DNA of 10,802 nucleotides from Candidatus Omnitrophota bacterium (GTDB lineage: Bacteria > Omnitrophota > Gorgyraeia > Gygaellales > Profunditerraquicolaceae), in the NCBI GenBank assembly GCA_028714595.1, contig JAQTMD010000040.1, forward strand, positions 1 through 10,802. The letters are read 5' to 3'. Below the pieces are notes generated by a model that saw only the letters and a program-made list of their open reading frames with translations, did no database searches and was not told the origin of the DNA. Positions 1-6,088 of the stretch are shown here, piece after piece (the stretch's first letter is position 1; each line of letters starts with the position of its first letter). The translations under genes and the position numbers were made by a program.

Positions 1-350
1 CGCTGGAGATCGTGGGCATGACCATCGGCAACGTGGTGCTCTCGCAGGAAGTGGACCGCATAAAACGCGATGTGGCGGACGGCAAGGGGATTTCGGGCGG
101 CATCCTGAACAGCAAGTTTTTCCCCAGGCTGGTCGGTTATATGGTCTCGGTGGGCGAGAAAAGCGGCCAGCTGCCTATGATGCTTGACTCTTTATGCGAT
201 TACTTCAACCTCGAGGTGCGCACTGCCGTGAAGAACCTCACGGCAATGATCGAACCCCTGATGACGGCGGTGCTGGGCACGGTCGTCATGGGCATGGCTT
301 TATCCATATTCCTGCCGTTGTGGAACATGATCCAGTTATTTAAGCGCTGA
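1..350 (+). CDS. gspF: GspF/PilC-family inner-membrane platform protein, C-terminal part (5' truncated)
   Basis: This is the C-terminal roughly 116 residues of a T2SS/T4P platform protein; the reading frame is open through the left edge (first full codon at base 3) and ends at TGA 348-350. Family proteins are about 400 residues, so about three quarters lie outside. Visible GspF landmarks are TIGNVVL near the start, then GKGIS, FPRLVGYMVSVGEKSG, the acidic DSLCDYFNLEV segment, and IEPLM followed by a hydrophobic membrane segment (AVLGTVVMGMALSIFLPLW) with a short basic tail. In this family the protein sits in the inner membrane and couples the GspE/PilB ATPase to pilus or pseudopilus assembly. 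The cognate full-length ATPase lies about 7 kb downstream rather than adjacent. The GTG at base 12 is internal and is not the start. Confidence 0.93.
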   Translation, partial: LEIVGMTIGNVVLSQEVDRIKRDVADGKGISGGILNSKFFPRLVGYMVSVGEKSGQLPMMLDSLCDYFNLEVRTAVKNLTAMIEPLMTAVLGTVVMGMALSIFLPLWNMIQLFKR

Positions 351-366
351 TGCAGGGGCGAAGAGC

Positions 367-1206
367 ATGGAAGAACTGGAAAAACTGCTTGTTCAGGATA
401 GATGGGTCGAGGCCTGGCAGATAGACGTTGCCAGACTCGAGGCAAACAGCAGCAGAAAGTCCCTCTGGTCGTGCCTGGTCAAACTGGGTTTTCTGTCCGA
501 AGAGGACATTGCCGCATTTTTCGCGCATGCCAGCGGCATACCCTATGTCAGGGTCTCGGATTACGTCATCGCCCCCAAGGTCCTGCACCTGCTGGATGAG
601 AACTTCTGTATCCAGAACGTGGTCATACCCCTGTTTAAGACAGGTGACACCCTTTTTGTCGCCTGCGCCAACCCGTTTAACACGGCGTTGACCGATGGTC
701 TGGCTAAGATGACCGGCACCGTGATCGAACCGCTGGTGGCCGCGCCTCATGCCATCCTGGGTGCGGTTGACCTGTATTTCAGACTTGATGACCGGAATTT
801 CGAGATGGCAGACTTTATCGTGAAGAAATCCTCGGTCACGGGCGTAAGTCAGTGGAGGGAGTCAGAACGGCTCAGCTTTAGCGCTGCGGTAAAGATTATC
901 GTACTGGATGAAACGGTAACGCTCATGTCGCGTTACCCGATTGAGGGCAAGGCCGTGGATTTGTCTGCAGACGGTTCAGCCGTAGGAATTGAGCTGCCTT
1001 TTTACCTTCCCAAAGGCATTACAATCTCCATGACTTTGTACTCCGGAGGCCTTGCATCCTCGGGTTCTGTGATTGAAGGGCGGGGAGAGATACTTCGCAG
1101 CGCTATGCTCAAAAGTAAATCATTTCTTGCAGGAGTAAAGTTTTTGGACATGGCAGATAAGGACAGAAAACAGCTTTTGTCTTTTTCTTCATCGCAGGAG
1201 AATTAA
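367..1206 (+). CDS. Stand-alone GspE N-terminal domain fused to a PilZ (c-di-GMP-binding) domain
   Basis: This 279-residue protein starts 16 nt after gspF, with AGGGG and GAAGAG purine tracts upstream. Residues about 1-140 resemble the N-terminal domain of GspE/PilB ATPases: KLGFLSEEDI, GIPYVRVSDY, then LDENF..NVVIPLF..GDTLFVACANP. The same region can be lined up with residues 20-145 of the ATPase encoded at 7485. There is no Walker A, so it is not an ATPase. The C-terminal part (about 160-279) has the two PilZ signatures: RESER (R164 and R168, the RxxxR motif) and DLSADG (D198, S200, G203, the [D/N]xSxxG motif). Established PilZ proteins use these residues to bind cyclic di-GMP. Inference: a cytoplasmic c-di-GMP sensor or adaptor acting on the machine's ATPase or platform. 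It closes the upstream gspF transcription unit. Confidence 0.85.
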   Translation: MEELEKLLVQDRWVEAWQIDVARLEANSSRKSLWSCLVKLGFLSEEDIAAFFAHASGIPYVRVSDYVIAPKVLHLLDENFCIQNVVIPLFKTGDTLFVACANPFNTALTDGLAKMTGTVIEPLVAAPHAILGAVDLYFRLDDRNFEMADFIVKKSSVTGVSQWRESERLSFSAAVKIIVLDETVTLMSRYPIEGKAVDLSADGSAVGIELPFYLPKGITISMTLYSGGLASSGSVIEGRGEILRSAMLKSKSFLAGVKFLDMADKDRKQLLSFSSSQEN

Positions 1207-1247
1207 AACAAGCGATTTTAACTTCTTGTACAGCAATAAAAAAACTC

Positions 1248-1276
1248 TTGACAATTTATATTTGGTGGCCTAGAAT
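1248..1276 (+). promoter_or_regulatory. Sigma70-type promoter of the main secretion operon
   Basis: A perfect -35 box TTGACA (1248-1253) is followed by a 17-bp spacer and the -10 box TAGAAT (1271-1276, five of six consensus). Predicted transcription start is near 1283, giving a leader of about 105 nt before the MerR-like gene at 1388. The flanking DNA (1207-1387) is conspicuously AT-rich compared with the coding regions, as expected of a promoter region. It separates the gspF/PilZ unit from the next operon. Confidence 0.8.
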
Positions 1277-1387
1277 ATTATCAAATACCATCAAGTATAC
1301 TCAGTTCAACTTATACCCATTTATTTGACATGATACTCTCTGATATGCGAACGACTAACATTCTTTAAAACTAAAAAGGCAGGTAAT

Positions 1388-1579
1388 ATGGCAGAGCACA
1401 GGTTGTTCACGGCACAGCAGATCGCAGAAAAGCTGGGTATCTCCAAACAGACCCTCTTCAGGTATGAGAAGAAGGGCGTCTTTCCCAAGGCGCGCAGGAA
1501 CCTGATCAACCGATGGCGCCAGTATTCAGAGGAAGAGCTTAAGAAATTGCGGGAAATCATAAGGGGGAACCTTGGATAG
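1388..1579 (+). CDS. Small MerR/BldC-like helix-turn-helix DNA-binding protein
   Basis: A 63-residue protein with ATG at 1388 and a purine-rich ribosome site, AAGGCAGG (1376-1383). Residues 7-27 (FTAQQIAEKLGISKQTLFRY) form the MerR-type helix-turn-helix. The following basic stretch (KKGVFPKARRNLINRWRQYS, 28-47) matches the wing, and EEELKKLREII a short closing helix. The long dimerisation helix and effector domain of classical MerR proteins are absent, so it resembles the stand-alone BldC type (about 65-70 residues). As the first gene after the 1248-1276 promoter and overlapping the next gene by 8 nt, it probably autoregulates this operon or controls related envelope genes; this is inference. 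The 17-bp promoter spacer is normal, so the classical MerR mechanism of untwisting a 19-20 bp spacer is not expected here. Confidence 0.85.
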   Translation: MAEHRLFTAQQIAEKLGISKQTLFRYEKKGVFPKARRNLINRWRQYSEEELKKLREIIRGNLG

Positions 1580-1988
1580 GAAGATTGTTGCGGCCATAGC
1601 GGCGTTGGTCTGCATAGGGGCGTTTGCAGCAAGCTCGAATATTCCTGAAGCCTGCTGTGCCGAGACTGCCGTGGAAACCGTTGTTTCTACCGCCTTCAGG
1701 GACAATCCTTTTTTGACCAGGGAGGAAAACACGGAATTTTCAGAGGCCGGGGGAGTCGAAGGCTCGGTCATACCTCTTGAATATCTCCGGTTGACCGCAG
1801 TTTTTTATTCGCGGCAGAATTCCAGGAGCCGGGCGATTATCAACGGCCGGGTGCTGGCGCAGGGCGATACCGTGGATGACAAGGAGATCGTCGCGATCAA
1901 CCCTGAAGACGTCAGGCTCCGGGACGGCCAGGGTAAGTACATCGTCAAGTTGGAGAAATTGGCCGAAAGCACAGCGTACGTGAAATGA
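1572..1988 (+). CDS. GspB/PilP/GspC-like periplasmic T2SS assembly protein
   Basis: A 138-residue protein read from a TTG that overlaps the end of the MerR-like gene by 8 nt; AAGGGGG (1561-1567) lies just upstream and no later start keeps the signal segment. Residues 1-23 are a short basic N-terminus plus a hydrophobic stretch, read as a signal peptide or membrane anchor. An FRDNPF motif (42-47) resembles the 'R-x-P-F' segment of PilP/GspC relatives. The C-terminal domain, about 70-130 (LRLTAVFYS, RAIINGRVLAQGD, IVAINPEDVRLRDGQGKY), matches the small beta domain of GspB, GspC-HR and PilP proteins, with the typical 'iiNG..l..GD' and 'I....V.L...G.y.l.L' pattern. Such proteins connect the inner-membrane platform to secretin N-domains. 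The exact subfamily cannot be settled by eye. The secretin genes follow directly. Confidence 0.72.
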   Translation: MDRKIVAAIAALVCIGAFAASSNIPEACCAETAVETVVSTAFRDNPFLTREENTEFSEAGGVEGSVIPLEYLRLTAVFYSRQNSRSRAIINGRVLAQGDTVDDKEIVAINPEDVRLRDGQGKYIVKLEKLAESTAYVK

Positions 1989-2036
1989 GGCGGGGCGTTG
2001 CAATCGAAGCCACGCGTGCTTGCGAACTATAACAAC

Positions 2037-2040
2037 GGAG
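2037..2040 (+). promoter_or_regulatory. Ribosome binding site deciding the GTG start at 2047
   Basis: GGAG lies 6 nt before the GTG at 2047. The in-frame TTG at 2020 has no such site and would put acidic and polar residues before the signal peptide, so 2047 is preferred. Confidence 0.6.
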
Positions 2041-2046
2041 ACAGCT

Positions 2047-2934
2047 GTGGAAGTACGAAGATCGACGATTTTCGCAGGAATACTCCTGGCCCTTGCAGCG
2101 GCAGGGACAGGAGAGCTTTTTGCCCAGCAGGAGAGCGCGGCAGGGCAGCCTGCGCCGCAGGCGACGCAGCAGACAGTGCCTCAACAGCAACAGCCGCAGA
2201 CCGGACAGGCGGCCAGCCAGGCTCAGGCAACACAACCGGCCTCTTCGCAGCCGGCCGGCGGCGCAAGTGCAGAACCGGTTGTCGAGACTGTGCTGGAGAT
2301 CAAACGTCTGGAGACAAATGGACAGTTATATTCCATCGAACTGCGCAACGTCCCGCTGGTCGACCTGTTCCGCGTAATCGCCCACGATTATAACCTGAAC
2401 ATCGTGATGGACCAGGGCGTCCAGGGAACGATTACCGCCAGTTTCACCAATATTTCGCTGGACGAGGCGCTTGAGGCGATTGCGGAGGCGGCGAACCTTG
2501 CCGTACAGAAGAAGGGCGCTATTATAAAGGTAAGCCCCAACCTGGTCAGCCGGACGTTCGTCTTAAAACACATCGAGGCAAAAAAGGTGTTCGAATCCAG
2601 CTCCGCGGGAGGGACTTCCGCATCAGGCCAGACCGCCGGCACCGGGGTCTATTCCTTGCTTTCCGGACAGGGGAAACTCCTGCTCGGCCAGCAGCAGAAT
2701 TCGCTGATCGTCATCGATTTCCCGAATAACGTCGCCCGGGTAGAAGAATACCTGAAGGCCATCGACCATAAACTCTCGACCCGCGTGTTTAAGCTGAAGT
2801 ACTTGAAAGCCGATGAGATCGCCGGAGCAACCACCAAGACTACGACGACCACGCAGCAGATCTCCGAAGCCGGAACGTCGGTTGCCACGACGACGAGCAC
2901 CACGACCGGCAGCGGCTCCCAGACGGGCAAGTAA
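2047..2934 (+). CDS. N-terminal half of a split GspD/PilQ-type secretin (periplasmic N-domains)
   Basis: A 295-residue exported protein from GTG 2047. Residues 1-26 are a signal peptide (MEVRR, hydrophobic core, LFA|QQ), and 27-75 are a Gln/Pro/Ala-rich linker. Residues about 95-165 form the secretin N0/STN domain (LRNVPLVDLFRVIAHDYNLN, then SLDEALEAIAEAANL), and about 168-241 a complete N1-type domain (FVLKHIEAKKVFE, a Gly/Ser/Thr loop, LLSGQGKLLLG, NSLIVIDFPNNV, VEEYLKAID). At 245-260 (STRVFKLKYLKADEI) the next N-domain begins, then dissolves into a Thr/Ser-rich tail ending at TAA 2932-2934. There is no secretin pore domain. The missing remainder is encoded 18 nt downstream in the same frame by a separately exported protein. 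Inference: the two products reassemble in the periplasm as one functional secretin. Confidence 0.85.
   Translation: MEVRRSTIFAGILLALAAAGTGELFAQQESAAGQPAPQATQQTVPQQQQPQTGQAASQAQATQPASSQPAGGASAEPVVETVLEIKRLETNGQLYSIELRNVPLVDLFRVIAHDYNLNIVMDQGVQGTITASFTNISLDEALEAIAEAANLAVQKKGAIIKVSPNLVSRTFVLKHIEAKKVFESSSAGGTSASGQTAGTGVYSLLSGQGKLLLGQQQNSLIVIDFPNNVARVEEYLKAIDHKLSTRVFKLKYLKADEIAGATTKTTTTTQQISEAGTSVATTTSTTTGSGSQTGK
2854..2865 (+). repeat. 12-bp direct repeat, left copy, at the secretin split
   Basis: CAGCAGATCTCC, encoding QQIS, is repeated exactly at 3013-3024 in the same reading phase, 159 bp apart. The two copies bracket the Thr-rich tail, the stop, the ribosome site and the second signal peptide. 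Confidence 0.6.
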
Positions 2935-2952
2935 ACCGGAGGCAGCGTCTCT

Positions 2953-4230
2953 ATGAAAAAAATCCTTATTTCAGGAATACTCGCCGTATGCCTGACGACC
3001 TGCGCCTTTGGCCAGCAGATCTCCAACGACCTGCGCCTTTTGCTCTCCAGCGAGGGCAAGGTGCTCTACGGCGAGGAGCCGAATTCCATCGTGGTCATTG
3101 ATTATCCCGAGAACGTCGAGCGCGTCGCCGAGTACCTTGACGTGATCGATGTCCCGCCCCGGCAGGTGCTCATCGAGGCCCGGTTTGTGGAGGTGCGGCT
3201 GCAGAGCGAGAAATCGCTGGGCGTCAACTGGCAGTTGTTCGAAGAAAAGGGCGGCGCCCGGGTCGGGCAGTTCAGGGTTGGCTCGAGCGAAGGGCAGGAG
3301 CTCGAGCAGCAGATCCCCTATAAATCGACGACCCTCCCGGGAGGGACGACCACAGAAACCCCCTTCGCGTTCGGTATCTTCGACGAAAATATCAACGTGG
3401 TCATCAGCGCCCTGGCGAATTCCTATGACACCGACATCCTTTCCGCTCCCCGGGTCGCCACGGTGAACAATCGGTCCGCGGAGATCCTTATCACCGAATC
3501 GCTGCCGTGGGCGGAACCGACGCTGACGACATCCGAATACGGCGCACAGACCGTGACCTGGGTCATGCATTTCGAGAGCGTCGGCATAACCCTGCACGTA
3601 ACGCCGACCATCAACGAAAACGGGGCCATCTCCATGATCCTCAACCCCGAAGTCAGCGAAAAAGTCGACGACTTCGAGCTCGTGGTCACGCCTGAAAGCG
3701 GCGACCCCATTCCCTATACCGTCCCGGTCATTGACCGCAGGTCCGCTTCTACGAAGCTGGTGATGAAGAACGGCCAGACGCTCATCCTGGGAGGCCTGAT
3801 CAAAAGCACCACGATCAAGAAGACCACCAAGGTCCCGTTCTTCGGAGACCTGCCCGGGCTGGGGCACTTGTTCAAGAGCGAGTATGACTCCAAGGAGAAA
3901 ACCGAGTTGCTCATCTTCGTTTCTCCGACCGTGATCACCGACACGGAGATAACGAACATGGCCAAGGAGGAGCGATACGGCATCGGCTTGTCCCATGTCC
4001 GGGAGCGGGAACGCAAAGAAAAGATGACGCTGGTCAGGGAGACCGCGGCTCAGGAGAAATCAAACAGCCTGGCGCTGCAGTGGGAACAGCTGCTCGAGAA
4101 ACAGCAGGCGCTCGCCGAGCAGACGAAAAAGCTCGAAGAATCCCTCGCTGCCGAAGAAAAGAGCATCCAGGGTCTGGAAAAAGAGAAAGAAGCGATTGTC
4201 AAGAAACGGCAGTCATTGACGCGGCCGTAG
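2953..4230 (+). CDS. gspD: C-terminal half of split secretin: outer-membrane pore domain with coiled-coil tail
   Basis: A 425-residue protein with ATG 2953 and GGAGG at 2938-2942. Residues 1-20 are a signal peptide (MKKILISGILAVCLTTCAFG). Residues about 26-67 are only the second half of an N-domain (LLSSEGKVLYGEEPNSIVVI, then VAEYLDVID), matching the corresponding half of N1 in the preceding protein. The secretin domain spans about 70-330: QVLIEARFVEV, LSAPRVATVNNRSAEI, VGITLHVTP, then the signature VPVIDRRSASTKLV, NGQTLILGGLI, VPFFGDLPGLGHLF and KTELLIFVSPTVI. It should form the multimeric outer-membrane gate. Where secretins normally end or carry an S-domain, residues about 340-425 are a charged coiled coil that aligns ungapped with the C-termini of the next two proteins. 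The following gene starts 9 nt after the stop. Confidence 0.93.
   Translation: MKKILISGILAVCLTTCAFGQQISNDLRLLLSSEGKVLYGEEPNSIVVIDYPENVERVAEYLDVIDVPPRQVLIEARFVEVRLQSEKSLGVNWQLFEEKGGARVGQFRVGSSEGQELEQQIPYKSTTLPGGTTTETPFAFGIFDENINVVISALANSYDTDILSAPRVATVNNRSAEILITESLPWAEPTLTTSEYGAQTVTWVMHFESVGITLHVTPTINENGAISMILNPEVSEKVDDFELVVTPESGDPIPYTVPVIDRRSASTKLVMKNGQTLILGGLIKSTTIKKTTKVPFFGDLPGLGHLFKSEYDSKEKTELLIFVSPTVITDTEITNMAKEERYGIGLSHVRERERKEKMTLVRETAAQEKSNSLALQWEQLLEKQQALAEQTKKLEESLAAEEKSIQGLEKEKEAIVKKRQSLTRP
3013..3024 (+). repeat. 12-bp direct repeat, right copy, at the secretin split
   Basis: Exact copy of bases 2854-2865, lying just after the signal peptide of the second secretin protein and encoding QQIS in the same phase. 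Confidence 0.6.
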
Positions 4231-4239
4231 CAGAACACG

Positions 4240-4923
4240 ATGAAGAGAATCCTCGCGACAGCGCTGTTGGCGGTTTTTGTCGGCACCATGGTCGGGGCCC
4301 CCTGCCTGTATGCCTTGCCTGATGATATTGAACTGGAATTTCGCATCGACAGGGTAAAGGCGGAGATCGCCCGGCAGGAGAAGACCGTCGGAACGCTGAA
4401 AGCGCGTTTCCAGGAACTGCGCAGGCGTAAGCAGGAATTACAGGAGTTTGTCCGCGAAGAAAAGAGAAAGATCGAGCTCTTAGAGCAGCACAAGGCCAAG
4501 GCAGCAATCAAGCCTGCGGAAAAAAAGGCGCGTCTGCAAAAACCGGCACAGGCCGTCAAACCGGCACGCGCGCAGCAGCAGGAAGAGGCGGCGAAACGCC
4601 GGAAATCTCTGAAGGCGCAAAAGCAGGAAGAATCCCGTTTGCAGGCAGAGAAGCTCAAGGAGCAAAGCCGCAGGCGTGCCGAGGAAAAACAGGCGCGCAG
4701 TTCCCGGGAGCGCCAGCTCCAGATAGAGCGTACGCTGAAAGCTGCGCAGCGGGCACGCTGCAAAAAGTTTGCCGTGTCATTGGCACGGCTCCAGAAGAAA
4801 AAAGACGCGCTGACAAGAGAGACGCAGCGTCTGGAGGCTGCCATCCGGAGCGAAGAGGCACAGGTCAGGGCCTTGGAGCGGACAGTACATGATCTGGCTC
4901 AAAGAGCGGAAGGGGCTGACTGA
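4240..4923 (+). CDS. Exported coiled-coil protein 1 (227 aa), secretin-tail homologue
   Basis: No named family recognised. ATG 4240 follows the secretin stop by 9 nt with no clear ribosome site, suggesting translational coupling. Residues 1-25 are a signal peptide (MKRILATALLAVFV...LYA|LPDD). Residues about 38-80 are a helical head (VKAEIARQEKTVGTLKARF and onward) shared with the next two proteins. Residues about 80-170 are a Lys/Glu/Gln/Ala-rich rod. Residues about 178-220 (LARLQKKKDALTRETQRLEA then SEEAQVRALE) are a tail aligning ungapped with residues 374-416 of the upstream secretin (T195 to T391, L198-E199 to L394-E395, E205-E206 to E401-E402). Composition recalls TolA-type periplasmic rods, but no TolA C-terminal domain is seen. 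Inference: a periplasmic scaffold or linker pairing with the secretin tail. The two Cys residues are C22 in the signal peptide and C174. Confidence 0.8.
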   Translation: MKRILATALLAVFVGTMVGAPCLYALPDDIELEFRIDRVKAEIARQEKTVGTLKARFQELRRRKQELQEFVREEKRKIELLEQHKAKAAIKPAEKKARLQKPAQAVKPARAQQQEEAAKRRKSLKAQKQEESRLQAEKLKEQSRRRAEEKQARSSRERQLQIERTLKAAQRARCKKFAVSLARLQKKKDALTRETQRLEAAIRSEEAQVRALERTVHDLAQRAEGAD

Positions 4924-6078
4924 TTGGTCATGGATAGACGCGTATTGATAGGAGCGGCCGTTGCGGCCGTGGGGTTAACGGCACACGCCGCGCTTATAGG
5001 AATTGCGCGGGAGTCCCCCCCGTGGGCGAGGGCGTTTCCTTCGGTCTCCGAAGACCGGATGCAGCGGACCCTCATGCGTCTTGAGGCGGATGTCCAGCAG
5101 CAGCAGCAGAAAGTCGATGCCCTGCGGTTGAAATACGACGCCGTGCTCAAGCAGAAGGCCCGGCTCCAGAACGATATCAGGCTCAGAAAGGTGCAGATTG
5201 CCGGGCGCGAACAGCAAAAAGCTCAAGAAGAGGAGCGCAGGGAAAAAGAGCTTGCCGGGAAAGAGGCGGCGAAGAGAGCGCAAGAGAAGGCAAAGGCAGA
5301 ATCGGAGAAGAAAAAGCAGGCCGAGGAAAAGAGGCAGGCGCTGAAAAAGAAGCAGGAGGAAGAACGGAAAGGACGTGCGCAGCAGCTGCTCAAGAAGCAA
5401 CAGGCGTGCAGCGCCCGGGACCGGCAACTCCAGATGGAGCGTGCGGTAGAAGCTGCGCGGACTCAAGAAACAGAGTGCAGGAAGAAGGAGCTTGCCGGGA
5501 AAGAGGCCAGGAAGCGGCAAGAAGAAGCGAAGAAGAAGGCGTTGGCGGAAAAGCAGGCCAAGGAGAAACAGAAGAGCGCAGAGATAGAGAAGAAGAAACA
5601 GGAACAGGCGAAGTTCGCCGCAGAGCAGAAGGCCAAAGAACAGAAAGCCAAAGAGGAAGAGAATAAGAAGAAGGAGCTTGCCGGGAAAGAGGCCAAGAAG
5701 CGGCAAGAAGAGGCGAAGAAAAAGGCAGGGGCAGAAGCGGAAAAGAAAAAGCAGGCCGAGGCACAGAGACAAGAGCTGGGGCGCAGGGCCCGGGAAGCTC
5801 AAAAGAAGAAGGAAGAGGCCGCGCAAGCGCTCGAAGCAGAGCGTCTGAAGCGTTTGACCGAGGAGCGCCGGCGTTCGATGGAGGCAGCGCTGGAGGCAAA
5901 ACAAGACCAACGGTACGAAGCGTTTTTATCCGATCTGGAACGGGTGGTCAAAAAACAGGAGGGCCTTTTTTCGCAGACTCGACAGCTGGAGGCGGACATT
6001 CGTCGGGAGGAAGAGGCTCTCAAAGTCATGGAACAGGAACGGTCCCTGATGTTTCAGGGGCTTGTCGCCGGTCAGTAG
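4924..6078 (+). CDS. Exported coiled-coil protein 2 (384 aa), with repeated LAGKEA rod
   Basis: No named family recognised. TTG 4924 directly follows the previous stop and has AGGGG (4911-4915) at 8 nt; ATG 4930 (two residues shorter) is the alternative start. A hydrophobic segment at about 7-28 (VLIGAAVAAVGLTAHAALIG) is a signal peptide or signal anchor. Head module: residues 53-92 (LEADVQQQQQKVDALRLKY and on). Rod: about 95-310, nearly all Lys/Glu/Gln/Ala/Arg, with KELAGKEA at 108, 188 and 249. A segment RDRQLQMERAVEAA (165-178) copies RERQLQIERTLKAA of protein 1, and DNA identity is visible there too. Tail: 338-378 (LERVVKKQEGLFSQTRQLEA...EE...ME) matches both the secretin tail and protein 1. 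Inference: a longer tandem paralogue of protein 1 acting in the periplasm. Bases 5593-5701 are identical to part of protein 3. Confidence 0.8.
   Translation: MVMDRRVLIGAAVAAVGLTAHAALIGIARESPPWARAFPSVSEDRMQRTLMRLEADVQQQQQKVDALRLKYDAVLKQKARLQNDIRLRKVQIAGREQQKAQEEERREKELAGKEAAKRAQEKAKAESEKKKQAEEKRQALKKKQEEERKGRAQQLLKKQQACSARDRQLQMERAVEAARTQETECRKKELAGKEARKRQEEAKKKALAEKQAKEKQKSAEIEKKKQEQAKFAAEQKAKEQKAKEEENKKKELAGKEAKKRQEEAKKKAGAEAEKKKQAEAQRQELGRRAREAQKKKEEAAQALEAERLKRLTEERRRSMEAALEAKQDQRYEAFLSDLERVVKKQEGLFSQTRQLEADIRREEEALKVMEQERSLMFQGLVAGQ
5593..5701 (+). repeat. 109-bp direct repeat, copy in coiled-coil gene 2
   Basis: Identical base for base to 6335-6443, offset 742 bp, and in the same reading phase relative to the protein (KQEQAKFAAEQKAKEQ through KELAGKEAKK). 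A diverged third copy of its first part lies at about 6521-6590. Confidence 0.9.
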
Positions 6079-6088
6079 GGAATAGACC

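Noticed and set aside
1207..1245. Possible terminator after the PilZ gene (ACAAG...CTTGT)
   Set aside because: Only a 5-bp stem with a 12-nt loop and no following T-run; too weak to call.
1325..1346. Second TTGACA at 1325-1330 as another promoter
   Set aside because: No acceptable -10 box at 15-19 bp; the nearest AT-rich hexamer is only about 10 bp away.
2011..2018. CACGCGTG palindrome in the 58-bp gap before the secretin
   Set aside because: An 8-bp palindrome is expected by chance, its flanks pair imperfectly, and no promoter of normal spacing is nearby.
2971..3996. 341-codon reverse-strand open frame opposite the secretin
   Set aside because: The forward strand encodes an unmistakable secretin with all family motifs. 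The reverse frame is a by-product of GC-biased codons.
4975..5910. Long reverse-strand open frame rich in Leu and Phe opposite coiled-coil gene 2 (and similar ones at 6185-7432)
   Set aside because: These are mirror images of Lys/Glu codons (AAG/GAG read backwards as CTT/CTC). The forward proteins have signal peptides, paralogy and operon context; the reverse ones have no start signals or recognisable domains.
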